32,751 bases of DNA from Janibacter anophelis NBRC 107843 (GCF_001570945.1 NZ_BCSQ01000044.1:1-32751); one strand, 5' to 3'; numbered from the stretch's first letter, positions 1-7,852 are shown. The notes: generated by a model not told the origin, from the sequence alone. Program-made: numbers and translations.

Positions 1-770
1 GGCTCGTGCCCGCGCTGCCCGAGCCGCTCACGGCCGTGGCCACCTTCGCCGACGTCCGGCACGCGGCGGCCACGGTCGCCGACCTCATGGCCTCGGGCGC
101 GCAGCCGTCGCTGCTGGAGTCGATGGACGGCACGACGCTGCGGATGATCAACGCCTACCGCGACGTCGGGCTCGACGCGGACGCCGGGGCGATGCTGCTC
201 ATGCAGTCCGACGGCAGCGGCAGTCCGGCGGCCGCGCGGGCGGAGGTGGAGGCCTTCGCCGGCTTCGCCGAGGCCCACGAGGCGATCGACGTCGTCTTCT
301 CCGAGGACCCCACCGACAGTGCGGCGCTCGTCGCCGCCCGGCGGATGGCCCAGCCCGCCTACGAGCACCACGCGCAGTCCCACGGCGGCGGCCAGCTGCT
401 CGACGACGTGTGCCTCCCGCGGCACCGGCTCCCGGAGTTCTACGACCGGCTCGACGAGATCTCCGCCGAGACCGGCCTGACGGTCGCCGTGGTCGCGCAC
501 GCGGGCGACGGCAACACCCACCCGTCGATCTTCTTCGACACCTCGGACCCGGATGAGGTCGCGCGCGCCGACGAGGCCTTCGACCGGATCATGCAGGTCG
601 GGCTGGAGCTCGGCGGCACGATCACCGGCGAGCACGGCGTGGGCCACCTCAAGCGGCGCTGGCTGGCGCGGGAGCTCGACGAGGGCAATCGCGCGGTGCA
701 CCGCGCCGTCAAGGCCGCCCTCGACCCGCTGGGGATCCTCAACCCCGGGAAGATGTTCGCCGACCTGTGA
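1..770 (+). CDS. FAD-linked oxidase C-terminal part (GlcD / D-lactate dehydrogenase type), 5' partial
   Basis: This is the C-terminal ~255 residues of a flavoenzyme of the FAD-linked oxidase family (glycolate oxidase GlcD, D-lactate or D-2-hydroxyglutarate dehydrogenase), which oxidises 2-hydroxyacids and passes electrons to an acceptor. The reading frame is open from base 3, so the gene begins upstream of the window and the GTG at 6 is probably internal. Typical C-domain motifs are visible: VAHAGDGNTHPS (metal and substrate site), GEHGVGHLKRRWL, and the terminal LDPLGILNPGKMF. The N-terminal FAD-binding PCMH domain is not present, so the substrate cannot be assigned. It lies 44 bp upstream of radA on the same strand with no visible terminator. 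Family call is firm; the exact enzyme is open. Confidence 0.88.
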   Translation, partial: LVPALPEPLTAVATFADVRHAAATVADLMASGAQPSLLESMDGTTLRMINAYRDVGLDADAGAMLLMQSDGSGSPAAARAEVEAFAGFAEAHEAIDVVFSEDPTDSAALVAARRMAQPAYEHHAQSHGGGQLLDDVCLPRHRLPEFYDRLDEISAETGLTVAVVAHAGDGNTHPSIFFDTSDPDEVARADEAFDRIMQVGLELGGTITGEHGVGHLKRRWLARELDEGNRAVHRAVKAALDPLGILNPGKMFADL

Positions 771-802
771 GCCGGCCGCCCGGCGGTGTCGGAGGCGGCG
801 CA

Positions 803-814
803 TAGGTTGTGCGC
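803..814 (+). promoter_or_regulatory. Probable leaderless promoter of radA
   Basis: The hexamer TAGGTT (803-808) matches an actinobacterial -10 element (TAnnnT) and is followed by six bases and then ATG at 815. This places the likely transcription start on the A of the start codon. A GGAGG at 791-795 lies 19 bases from that ATG, too far to be its ribosome site. Confidence 0.5.
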
Positions 815-2212
815 ATGGCGACGAAGAAGGGCGGACCGTGCTACCGCTGCGGTGAGTGCGGCTGGACGACGGTCAAGTGGGTCGGCCGGTGCGGCGAGTG
901 CCAGGCATGGGGCAGCATCGACGAGGTCGGTGGGCCGACGACCCGCACCCTCGCGGCGGCGCGGGTGGAGCGACCGGCGGTGCCGATCCGCGAGGTCGAC
1001 GGGCAGCAGGCGAGCCACCGGGGCACGGGTGTGCCGGAGTTCGACCGGGTGCTCGGCGGGGGTGTCGTCCCGGGGTCGGTCGTGCTCGTCGCCGGCGAGC
1101 CGGGGATCGGCAAGTCGACCCTGCTCCTCGACGTCGCCGCGCGGGTCGGTGAGCAGCGACGCGTGCTCTACGTCAGCGGTGAGGAGTCGGCGGCCCAGGT
1201 GCGCGGCCGGGCCGAGCGCATCGACGCCGTGACCGACGGGCTCTACCTCGCCTCCGAGACCGACCTGGCGACCGTGCTCGCGCAGATCGAGCAGGTGCGT
1301 CCCGACCTGGTCGTCGTCGACTCCGTCCAGACCATCGCCTCGACCGAGGTCGACGGGGCCGCGGGCAATGTCGGCCAGGTCCGCGAGGTCGCCGGCTCGC
1401 TCATCCAGGCGGCCAAGACCGCCGGCTTCGCCATGCTCCTCGTGGGCCACGTGACCAAGGACGGCTCGATCGCCGGCCCGCGGGTGCTCGAGCACCTCGT
1501 CGACGTCGTCGTCCAGTTCGACGGCGACCGGCACTCGCGCCTGCGGCTGGTGCGGGCGGTGAAGAACCGCTTCGGGCCGACCGACGAGGTGGGCTGCTTC
1601 GACCTGTCCGACGGCGGGATCATCGGCCTGAGCGACCCGAGCGGGCTCTTCCTGTCCAGTCGCCACATCAACGTGCCCGGCACGTGCGCGACCGTGACGC
1701 TCGAAGGGAGGCGACCGCTCGTCGTGGAGGTGCAGTCCCTCGTCAGTCCCTCGCAGATCCCGACCCCGCGGCGGGCCAATGTCGGCCTCGACAGCGGCCG
1801 GCTCGCGATGATCATCGCCGTCCTCGACAAGCGCGCCGGAGCGCCGATCGGCAACCAGGACACCTACGTCTCGAGCGTCGGCGGGGTGCGCATCACCGAG
1901 CCGTCGAGCGACCTCGCGGTCGCCGTGTCCATCGCGAGCGCGGTCCTCGACGAGCCGATCGCGCACGACCTGCTCGCGCTGGGCGAGGTCGGGCTGAGCG
2001 GGGAGGTGCGGCCGGCCGTGGGCGTGGGCCGGCGCCTGACCGAGGCGGCGCGGCTCGGCTTCCGCACCGCGCTCGTGCCCAAGGGGGCGCTCGCGGACTC
2101 CCCTGCACCGCAGGGGATGGAGGTCGTCGAGGTCGTCGACGTGGCCTCGGCCATCACCGAGGCGCGACGTCGTCGCACTCGTCCCCACCTCGTCCCGACC
2201 CCGACGCCTTAG
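815..2212 (+). CDS. radA: DNA repair protein RadA
   Basis: RadA/Sms is a RecA-like ATPase that promotes branch migration and processing of recombination intermediates during DNA repair. The protein is 465 residues from ATG 815. It has an N-terminal C4 zinc finger (Cys9, Cys12, Cys26, Cys29), Walker A GEPGIGKST at about 94-102, the RadA-specific KNRFG motif (KNRFGPTDEVG) and a C-terminal Lon-protease-like domain without obvious protease function, all typical of full-length RadA. ATG 815 is preferred over GTG 809 because proteins of the family begin close to the zinc finger and a leaderless -10 fits 815. Its TAG stop lies within the -10 hexamer of disA. radA next to disA is a conserved actinobacterial pair. 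Confidence 0.96.
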   Translation: MATKKGGPCYRCGECGWTTVKWVGRCGECQAWGSIDEVGGPTTRTLAAARVERPAVPIREVDGQQASHRGTGVPEFDRVLGGGVVPGSVVLVAGEPGIGKSTLLLDVAARVGEQRRVLYVSGEESAAQVRGRAERIDAVTDGLYLASETDLATVLAQIEQVRPDLVVVDSVQTIASTEVDGAAGNVGQVREVAGSLIQAAKTAGFAMLLVGHVTKDGSIAGPRVLEHLVDVVVQFDGDRHSRLRLVRAVKNRFGPTDEVGCFDLSDGGIIGLSDPSGLFLSSRHINVPGTCATVTLEGRRPLVVEVQSLVSPSQIPTPRRANVGLDSGRLAMIIAVLDKRAGAPIGNQDTYVSSVGGVRITEPSSDLAVAVSIASAVLDEPIAHDLLALGEVGLSGEVRPAVGVGRRLTEAARLGFRTALVPKGALADSPAPQGMEVVEVVDVASAITEARRRRTRPHLVPTPTP

Positions 2213-2221
2213 ACTCACGCC
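2210..2221 (+). promoter_or_regulatory. Probable leaderless promoter of disA
   Basis: TAGACT (2210-2215) is followed by six bases and GTG at 2222, the same layout as upstream of radA. The hexamer contains the radA stop codon. disA may therefore be transcribed both by read-through from radA and from its own start. Confidence 0.5.
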
Positions 2222-3298
2222 GTGGCCGACCTGGATGATGAGCTGTTCCGCACGACCCTTGCCGCGGTCGCGCCGGGCTCCGTGCTGCGCGACGGGCTCG
2301 AGCGGATCCTGCGCGGCAACACCGGCGCGCTGATCGTCCTCGGCCACGACAAGCTCGTGGAGTCGCTGTGCACGGGCGGCTTCGACGTCAACATCGAGTT
2401 CTCCGCGACCCGGTTGCGGGAGCTGGCCAAGATGGACGGCGCGGTCGTCGTCGACTCGGGCGTCTCGCGCATCCTCAAGGCGGCCGTCCAGCTCGTGCCC
2501 GACCCGAGCATCGAGACAATCGAGAGCGGCACCCGGCACCGCACCGCCGAGCGCGTCGCCCGGCAGACGGGGCACCCGGTCGTCTCGGTGAGCCAGTCGA
2601 TGCACATCATCGCCCTGTACGTCGGCGGGCGCCGCCACGTGCTGCGCACGACGACCGAGCTGGTCTCCCAGGCCAACCAGGCGATGCAGACGCTCGAGCG
2701 CTACACCAACCGGCTCAACGAGGTGACCGGCACGCTGTCCGCCCTCGAGATCGAGGACCTGGTCACCGTCCGCGACGTCGCGGTCGTGCTGCAGCGGCTG
2801 GAGATGGTCCGGCGCATCCACGCCGAGATCGCCGAGTACGTCCTCGAGCTCGGCATCGACGGTCGGCTCCTCACGCTGCAGCTCGAGGAGCTGACCGCGG
2901 GGCTCGACGAGGACCTCAGCGCCGTGATCCTCGACTACCTCGACCCCGAGGGCGCGGTCGGCTCGAGCGCGCAGGTCCTCGACAACCTCTCCGCGCTCGA
3001 TGCCACCGAGCTGCTCGACCTCGGGCACGTGGCCAAGACGCTGGGTTTCGCCATCGTCGGCGAGTCGCTGGACGCGTCGGTCAGCCCCCGCGGGCTGCGC
3101 ATCCTCGGCAAGATCCCGCGCCTGCCGGGTTCGATCGTCGAGCGTCTCGTCGAGCACTTCGGGTCGCTGCAGCGTCTGCTCGCCGCCGGCATCGACGACC
3201 TGATGGCGGTCGACGGCGTCGGCGAGCTGCGCGCCCGCACCGTGCGCGAGGGCCTGTCGCGCCTCGCCGAGTCCTCGATCCTCGAGCGCTACGTGTGA
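2222..3298 (+). CDS. disA: DNA integrity scanning diadenylate cyclase DisA
   Basis: DisA condenses two ATP into cyclic di-AMP and scans DNA, lowering c-di-AMP output at branched or damaged structures. The 358-residue product has the DAC domain with the DGA motif (72-74, MDGAVVVDSG) and the RHR motif (105-107, GTRHRTAER), both needed for ATP binding and catalysis. A helical spine and a C-terminal helix-hairpin-helix DNA-binding domain follow (motif AVDGVGELRARTVREGLSRL). Length and domain order match the family. The start is GTG 2222, ten bases after the radA stop. The next gene starts two bases after the disA stop, so the two are probably translated in a coupled way. No other c-di-AMP enzyme is in the window. 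Confidence 0.96.
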   Translation: MADLDDELFRTTLAAVAPGSVLRDGLERILRGNTGALIVLGHDKLVESLCTGGFDVNIEFSATRLRELAKMDGAVVVDSGVSRILKAAVQLVPDPSIETIESGTRHRTAERVARQTGHPVVSVSQSMHIIALYVGGRRHVLRTTTELVSQANQAMQTLERYTNRLNEVTGTLSALEIEDLVTVRDVAVVLQRLEMVRRIHAEIAEYVLELGIDGRLLTLQLEELTAGLDEDLSAVILDYLDPEGAVGSSAQVLDNLSALDATELLDLGHVAKTLGFAIVGESLDASVSPRGLRILGKIPRLPGSIVERLVEHFGSLQRLLAAGIDDLMAVDGVGELRARTVREGLSRLAESSILERYV

Positions 3299-3299
3299 C

Positions 3300-4487
3300 A
3301 TGACGCGGTTCCTCGTCAACTGGCTCGCCGGGAGCCTCGTGGTGCTCGGAGCCTGGTTCGGGTGGACCTACACCGAGCAGGTCGAGGCGGCGGTCTCCAG
3401 CGCCGCCGATCTCGGGCCCACCCCCGAGGGCGAGCCACTGCGCACCGAGGGCACCGAGCTCGGGAGCCCCTGCGCCGAGCCCACCCCGGTGGACGCCGCG
3501 GGCATGAACGCCCTCATGGACCAGCTCGACGGCGTACCGACCCTCGAGGGCGCCGACCACGGCGACTCCGTCGCCCTCGCCGACGGGCGACGGATGTACG
3601 CCTACGGCGACACCATCCGCGACACCGACGTCGTGGAGCCCTTCATGGTGCGCAACTCGGTGCTCGTCTCCAACGGCGCCTGCGTCAAGCCCATGGCCAC
3701 CGAGCACGACGGACCGGTCATCCCCAGCGACGGCAGGCTCGGCTACTGGCCGATGTCGATGCGCGCCACCGAGGTCGAGGGCGGGACCGTGGTGCAGATG
3801 ATCACGGCGACGGTGACGGTCAAGGGCACCGACTCCTTCCAGACGAGCGGCTCCAACCTCGCCGTCTTCGAGGTCCCCACCAACCGCATGCCGCGCCTGG
3901 TCTCGCACGAGCCGATCGGCGAGCGCTCGACCGACCCGCGGGTGCCGACGTGGGGCGCCTCGATGTGGGACTCCGGGTCGTGGACCTACGTCTTCGGCAC
4001 GGCGAGCAATGCCGACAAGTCGACCGCCGGCTGGGCCCTGCACGTCGCCCGCAGCCGACCCGACGACCTCGGCGACCCGGACGCGTGGCAGTACTGGGAC
4101 GGGTCCTCGTGGGTCACCGGTGACCGGACCGCCGCGCAGGGCGAGGCCGCCGAGCTCATCAGCCCCCACAGCGGCGTCTCGCACGTCCTCGGCGTGCTCG
4201 AGCGTGACGGCAGCTGGTACGCCGTGAGCAAGGAGGGCGACTACCACGGTGCCTGGTTGAGCGTCTGGAAGGCGGACGAGGTGACCGGGCCCTGGACCAA
4301 GCACCGCATCCGGCCCCTGGCCAACGACACGAAGATCCGCCGGTACGCCCCGCTCGTGCACCCCGACTTCGAGACCGCATCCGGCCGTCTGCTCATCTCG
4401 TGGAGCGAGGCGCCCAAGAAGCGCGCCCCCTTCTACACCCACCCCGAGCTCTACCGTCCGCACTTCGCGGAGATCGAGCTGCCGTGA
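3300..4487 (+). CDS. Membrane-anchored or secreted DUF4185-like beta-propeller protein
   Basis: The 395-residue protein has one hydrophobic segment at about residues 5-24, a signal peptide or signal anchor, followed by a large extracytoplasmic domain. The domain has repeated short Trp/Gly/Asp-rich strands (for example YAYGDTIRDTD, YWDGSSWVTGD, RYAPLVHPDF, LLISWSEAPKK), resembling DUF4185 and related five-bladed propellers distantly like glycoside hydrolase family 43. No catalytic triad can be assigned by eye, so no enzyme function is claimed. The ATG lies one base after the disA stop and the stop overlaps the mutY start by four bases, so it is locked into a disA-mutY transcript. A cell-envelope role is inference only. 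Confidence 0.72.
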   Translation: MTRFLVNWLAGSLVVLGAWFGWTYTEQVEAAVSSAADLGPTPEGEPLRTEGTELGSPCAEPTPVDAAGMNALMDQLDGVPTLEGADHGDSVALADGRRMYAYGDTIRDTDVVEPFMVRNSVLVSNGACVKPMATEHDGPVIPSDGRLGYWPMSMRATEVEGGTVVQMITATVTVKGTDSFQTSGSNLAVFEVPTNRMPRLVSHEPIGERSTDPRVPTWGASMWDSGSWTYVFGTASNADKSTAGWALHVARSRPDDLGDPDAWQYWDGSSWVTGDRTAAQGEAAELISPHSGVSHVLGVLERDGSWYAVSKEGDYHGAWLSVWKADEVTGPWTKHRIRPLANDTKIRRYAPLVHPDFETASGRLLISWSEAPKKRAPFYTHPELYRPHFAEIELP

Positions 4488-5386
4488 GCCGCCGCCCGAC
4501 GTCCGGGGCGGCGGGCGAGGCCCTGCACACCGCTGTCCTCGAGTGGTACGACCGCCACGGGCGTGACCTGCCGTGGCGTGACCCCGACTGCTCGCCGTGG
4601 GGGATCTACCTGTCCGAGGTGATGTCCCAGCAGACGCCCGTCGCCCGGGTGCAGCCGGTGTGGGAGCGCTGGCTCGAGCGCTGGCCCACGCCGGCCGACC
4701 TGGCGGCCGACTCGCCCGGTGAGGCGGTGCGCATGTGGGACCGGCTCGGGTACCCGCGCCGGGCGCTGCGCCTGTGGGAGTCGGCACGGGTCATGGTCGA
4801 GGAGCATGAGGGTGCGGTCCCCCGGGACCACGACGCCCTGCTCGCCCTGCCGGGCGTCGGGCCCTACACGGCCGCGGCCGTGGCTTCCTTCGCCTTCGCC
4901 GACCCGCAGACGGTCGTCGACACCAATGTGCGACGGGTGCTCGCCCGCACCGTCGCCGGCACCGAGTACCCGGCACCCGCGCTCACGGCCGCCGAGATGC
5001 GCCTGGCGCATGCCTCGATGCCGCGGGACCCGGACCGGGCCAACCGGTGGAATGCCGCGTCGATGGAGCTCGGCGCCTTGGTGTGCACGGCCCGTGCCCC
5101 GCGGTGCGACGAGTGCCCGGTCGCCCACCTGTGCCGGTGGCAGCTCGACGGGCGTCCCGCGCACGACGGCCCCGCCCGGCGAGGTCAGGCGTGGCACGGG
5201 ACCGACCGCCAGGTGCGCGGTCGGATCGTCCAGCTGCTGCGCGAGAGCCCGGACCCGCTGACGCGCACCGACCTCGCGGCCGCGTGGCCGCAGGACGAGA
5301 CCAAGGTCGAACGCTGCCTGGGCGGACTCGTCGACGACGGCCTCGTCGAGCCGCTCCCCGGCGCCCGCTACTCCCTTCCGTCCTGA
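4484..5386 (+). CDS. mutY: A/G-specific adenine glycosylase MutY
   Basis: MutY removes adenine mispaired with 8-oxoguanine. From GTG 4484 (overlapping the preceding TGA as GTGA) the protein is 300 residues, similar to the short actinobacterial forms. Visible motifs are the catalytic Glu45 in SEVMSQQTPVARV, the helix-hairpin-helix LPGVGPYTAAAV (about 122-133), catalytic Asp146 in VVDTNVRRV, and the 4Fe-4S ligands Cys201, Cys208, Cys211 and Cys217 in the spacing C-x6-C-x2-C-x5-C. The C-terminal ~60 residues look like a small winged-helix-type segment rather than the full NUDIX-like 8-oxoG recognition domain of E. coli MutY. Its stop codon overlaps the first bases of a 68-nt repeat element. Confidence 0.95.
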   Translation: MSRRPTSGAAGEALHTAVLEWYDRHGRDLPWRDPDCSPWGIYLSEVMSQQTPVARVQPVWERWLERWPTPADLAADSPGEAVRMWDRLGYPRRALRLWESARVMVEEHEGAVPRDHDALLALPGVGPYTAAAVASFAFADPQTVVDTNVRRVLARTVAGTEYPAPALTAAEMRLAHASMPRDPDRANRWNAASMELGALVCTARAPRCDECPVAHLCRWQLDGRPAHDGPARRGQAWHGTDRQVRGRIVQLLRESPDPLTRTDLAAAWPQDETKVERCLGGLVDDGLVEPLPGARYSLPS

Positions 5387-5484
5387 GACCGCATTGCCCT
5401 ACGGCAATGCGGTATCTCGATGTCAAGAGGTTGCATTTCCCCGGGCAGATGCGCGCCCGAGCGCGCATTTCCCCGGGCAGATGC
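5385..5484. repeat. 68-nt dispersed element, copy A, plus a truncated 20-nt unit
   Basis: The element spans 5385-5452. It begins with a perfect 10-bp hairpin (arms 5389-5398 and 5403-5412, loop CTAC), followed by a 38-nt unit (5415-5452) ending in the imperfect palindrome GCATTTCCCCGGGCAGATGC. A second copy of just that 20-mer is at 5465-5484. It aligns with 28387-28454 without gaps, 61 of 68 positions identical by hand. Here it fills the space between the convergent 3' ends of mutY and argA, where it could act as a terminator or processing site. Confidence 0.85.
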
Positions 5485-5497
5485 GCGGTCGGGGTGC

Positions 5498-5995
5498 TCA
5501 GAGCTGGCGGAGCATCCGGGTGTTGCCGAGGGTGTTGGGCTTGACCCGCTCGAGGTCGAGGAACTCCGCGACGCCCTCGTCGTAGGAGCGCAGGAGCTCG
5601 ACGTAGACATCCGGATCGACCGCCTGGCCCTCGATCTCGCTGAACCCGTGCCGGGTGAAGAAGTCGACCTCGAAGGTCAGGCAGAACAGCCGCTCGACAC
5701 CGAGCTCGACGGCGTCCTGGGCGAGCGCCTCGAGGAGGGCGCCACCGACCCCCTTCCCCAGGTGGTCGTCGGCGACGGCGAGGGTGCGGATCTCGGCGAG
5801 GTCGTCCCACATGACGTGCAGGGCACCGCACCCGACGACCCGACCGTCGGCCTCCGCGATGCGGAACTCCTGCAGCCCCTCGTAGTAGGCGACCGTGTCC
5901 TTGCTGACGAGGACGCGACGCTCGGCGAGGGGCGCGACGAGGTCGCGGATGGCGCGCACGTCGCCGGTGCGCGCGCGGCGGATGGTCAGGGTCAC
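5498..5995 (-). CDS. argA: Amino-acid N-acetyltransferase (ArgA-type N-acetylglutamate synthase, GNAT family)
   Basis: This 165-residue GNAT protein resembles the short single-domain N-acetylglutamate synthase of mycobacteria (Rv2747), which makes the first intermediate of arginine biosynthesis from glutamate and acetyl-CoA. It has the N-terminal strand IRRARTGDVRAIRDLV, the family core VVGCGALHVMWDDLAEIRTLAV, the acetyl-CoA loop DDHLGKGVGGALL, FFTRHGF, and the diagnostic tail GVAEFLDLERVKPNTLGN, which I recall as nearly identical in Rv2747. It lacks the amino-acid-kinase domain of E. coli ArgA, as expected for this subfamily. The start is GTG 5995, with a leaderless-type -10 directly upstream. 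No other arginine genes are nearby. Confidence 0.86.
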   Translation of the reverse strand: MTLTIRRARTGDVRAIRDLVAPLAERRVLVSKDTVAYYEGLQEFRIAEADGRVVGCGALHVMWDDLAEIRTLAVADDHLGKGVGGALLEALAQDAVELGVERLFCLTFEVDFFTRHGFSEIEGQAVDPDVYVELLRSYDEGVAEFLDLERVKPNTLGNTRMLRQL

Positions 5996-6007
5996 CGGAC
6001 AAACCTA
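5996..6007 (-). promoter_or_regulatory. Probable leaderless promoter of argA
   Basis: On the minus strand TAGGTT (6002-6007) is followed by six bases and the GTG start at 5995. Hexamer and spacing are identical to those upstream of radA. Confidence 0.5.
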
Positions 6008-6052
6008 CGCCCCCGCCGCGGTGGCGAGGGCGCAGGCAGGACGAAGGGGGGA

Positions 6053-6257
6053 TCACCGCACCGAGTACCTCGGCTGGGACTGCGCGTTGAACTCGTCCAT
6101 GACGATGCTGTCGGCCCGCTTGGTGGCGGGGTCCATGAACTTCAGCACGTCGAACCCGCGGGCGATGTCCGAGGAGTAGAGGTGACCGTTGTAGTAGTAC
6201 GTCGACCAGGTGCCACCGATGCCCTCGTCCTCCGGCAGCGGACCGCGCTCGAAGTAG
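6053..6257 (-). pseudogene. C-terminal fragment of a LVIVD-repeat-type secreted protein
   Basis: The minus frame encodes LGYFERGPLPEDEGIGGTW, then STYYYNGHLYSSDIARGFDVLKF, ending SQPRYSVR. This resembles the C-terminal end of actinobacterial LVIVD-repeat proteins, which often neighbour DUF305 genes. Only about 65-70 residues are recognisable. Upstream the same frame continues as the antisense of the DUF305 sequence, with no family resemblance and no start or signal peptide. I read it as the remnant of a gene whose 5' part was deleted. The break lies roughly between 6257 and 6300. Confidence 0.6.
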
Positions 6258-6869
6258 CCCAGCGGCGGCGAGCCCAGCCGGCCCTCCGCCACCTCACCGG
6301 ACGCCCCCGTCCTGCAACCGGGCACCCCCGGCGAGCCGAACAGCACCCTGACGGGCACCTCAGCGGTTGCCACGCCATCGAGTTCGCACAACGACGCGGA
6401 CGTCACCTTCTTGCAGGACATGATCGTCCACCACGCGCAGGCCGTCGTGATGGGCGACATCGTCAAGGGCCGGCTCACCGACAGCAAGGTCCGCGGGATC
6501 GCCGACCGCATCCGTGACGAGCAGAAGCCCGAGATGCGCGGCATGGCGACGACCCTGCGCTCGTGGGGTGAAAAGGTGCCGGTCGAGGCGACCAACCCCA
6601 CGCTCGGCTCCCGCTCCGGCCACTCCCACCACTCGATGCCGGGCATGGCGACGCAGGCGGAGCTGGACGAGCTGTCACGAGCGAAGGGCGCGGACGTCGA
6701 CCGGCTCTACCTCGACCTGATGATCGACCACCACGAGGGCGCCCTGAAGATGTGTACGACGTTGGGAGACAAGGGCGCCGACGAGCGGACCGGCGAGCTC
6801 GGTGACGAGATCCACGTGACGCAGAGCAAGCAGATCACCCAGATGAAGGCGATGCGCACGCGCCTCTGA
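6258..6869 (+). pseudogene. 5'-truncated DUF305 (copper/metal-related, ferritin-like) gene
   Basis: DUF305 proteins are small secreted helical proteins rich in Met and His, often linked to copper handling. The frame is open from 6258, after an in-frame TAG at 6255, and shows the usual mature N-terminus VLQPGTPGEPNSTL. It then shows the two diagnostic repeats, DVTFLQDMIVHHAQAVVM and LYLDLMIDHHEGALKM, through the stop at 6869. There is no start codon before TTG 6411 and ATG 6420, and no signal peptide, because the signal region has been replaced by the opposite-strand LVIVD fragment. Translation from 6411 would give a protein lacking export signal and first helix. Loss of function is an inference from the missing 5' end. 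Confidence 0.65.
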
Positions 6870-6910
6870 GCCCTCCCCCGGTCGACGCAGCACATCGGCG
6901 AGATCCCCTC

Positions 6911-6939
6911 TTGACCCCGCCCGCGGCCAGGTCTAACTT
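6911..6939 (+). promoter_or_regulatory. Promoter of the arsR-type operon
   Basis: TTGACC (6911-6916), a 17-base spacer and TAACTT (6934-6939) form one of the best -35/-10 pairs in the window. The expected transcription start falls at the left edge of the palindrome at 6945-6960, so a bound repressor would block initiation. Confidence 0.65.
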
Positions 6940-6944
6940 TGTAT

Positions 6945-6960
6945 TCAACCGATTGGTTGA
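6945..6960. promoter_or_regulatory. Palindromic operator TCAACC-GATT-GGTTGA
   Basis: A perfect 6-4-6 inverted repeat lies between the -10 element and the ribosome site (AAGGAG, 6963-6968) of the ArsR-type regulator. Its position and symmetry suit autorepression by the regulator encoded immediately downstream. Confidence 0.65.
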
Positions 6961-6974
6961 TTAAGGAGTTCGCG

Positions 6975-7352
6975 ATGAAGGGCCACCCCGAGGACCGACT
7001 CTCCCGGGCCTTCGCCGCGCTCTCCGACCCGGTCCGGCGGGACATCGTCGCCCGCCTCACGGTCGGTGACGCCACCGTCAACGACCTCGCCGCCCCCTAC
7101 GACATCAGCCTCCAGGCCGTCAGCAAGCACCTCAAGGTCCTGGAGGAGGCCGGGCTGGTCACCCGGCGGCGGGAGGCACAACGCCGACCGGTCCACCTCG
7201 AGCGTGAGGCCCTGGGTCTGATGACCGACTGGATCGACCGGCACCAACGACGGGCCGAGCACCGCATGGCCCGCCTCGAGGAGGCCCTGGCGGACCTCCC
7301 TTCGTCCGACACCACGACAGGCACGTCCGACACCACAGGAGCAGACCGATGA
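6975..7352 (+). CDS. ArsR-family transcriptional regulator (SRPBCC-associated type)
   Basis: This is a 125-residue winged-helix repressor. The HTH is clear: RLSRAFAALSDPVRRDIVARL, VNDLAAPYDISLQAVSKHLKVLEEAGLV and the wing TRRREAQRRPVHLEREAL. The metal-binding CVC box of ArsR/SmtB sensors is absent, as in the subgroup that sits next to SRPBCC (AHSA1) proteins, so the signal is probably not a metal. The start ATG 6975 follows AAGGAG with a six-base gap. The upstream GTG-type start at 6939 would lie inside the promoter and is rejected. The stop overlaps the next start as ATGA. It likely represses its own operon through the palindrome upstream. Confidence 0.9.
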   Translation: MKGHPEDRLSRAFAALSDPVRRDIVARLTVGDATVNDLAAPYDISLQAVSKHLKVLEEAGLVTRRREAQRRPVHLEREALGLMTDWIDRHQRRAEHRMARLEEALADLPSSDTTTGTSDTTGADR

Positions 7353-7852
7353 ACGACCAGACCACGACCCAGCACATCACCACCGCGACCATCGAGGCCG
7401 ACCCCGAGGTCCCCGTCATCCGCATCACCCGCGACTTCAAGGCGACGCCGGCGCAGCTGTTCACCGCGCACACCGACCCGCAGGTCTACGCGAAGTGGGT
7501 CGGTCCCGACTCCGTGGGCACCGTCATCGACCACTGGGACGCGCGCACCGGCGGCAGTTACCGCTTCCTCAACACCCGCGGCGACGAGGAGTACGGCTTC
7601 CACGGCAGCTTCCACGAGGTCTCCCCCGAGCGCATCGTGCAGACCTTCACCTTCGAGGGATTCCCCGAAGGGGTCTCGCTCGAGACGATGACCTTCGAGG
7701 ACCTCGGCGACGGCTGGACGCGGGTGCACGGCCACTCGCTCGTCGGCACCTTCGAGGCGCGCGAGATGATGCTCGCCTCCGGCATGGAGGTCGGCGTCAA
7801 CGAGGGCTACGCCGCGCTCGACAGGATGCTCGAGGCGGGTGAGATCGCGTGA
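7349..7852 (+). CDS. SRPBCC (AHSA1/START-like) domain protein
   Basis: The 167-residue single-domain protein of the SRPBCC fold forms a hydrophobic ligand cavity. Family motifs are VIRITRDFKATPAQLFTAHTD, YAKWVGP, GGSYRF, FHGSFHEVSPERIVQTF and the C-terminal helix MEVGVNEGYAALDRMLEAG. The start overlaps the stop of the ArsR-type regulator and the stop overlaps the next GTG, so the three genes form one coupled operon. The ligand or substrate is unknown. Related operons often pair such proteins with DinB-like enzymes. The FPEGVS codons contain a CGAAGGGG motif that uses the locally rare GAA and GGG codons. Confidence 0.88.
   Translation: MNDQTTTQHITTATIEADPEVPVIRITRDFKATPAQLFTAHTDPQVYAKWVGPDSVGTVIDHWDARTGGSYRFLNTRGDEEYGFHGSFHEVSPERIVQTFTFEGFPEGVSLETMTFEDLGDGWTRVHGHSLVGTFEAREMMLASGMEVGVNEGYAALDRMLEAGEIA

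Noticed and set aside
6-8. GTG at base 6 as the true start of the FAD oxidase gene
   Set aside because: The frame is open to the window edge and the expected N-terminal FAD domain is missing, so the gene is cut by the window.
440-3319. A 959-codon open frame on the minus strand
   Set aside because: It runs antisense across radA and disA, has a composition typical of reverse-strand frames in high-GC DNA (Arg/Asp/Leu/Gly-rich, no family motifs), and both opposing genes are certain.
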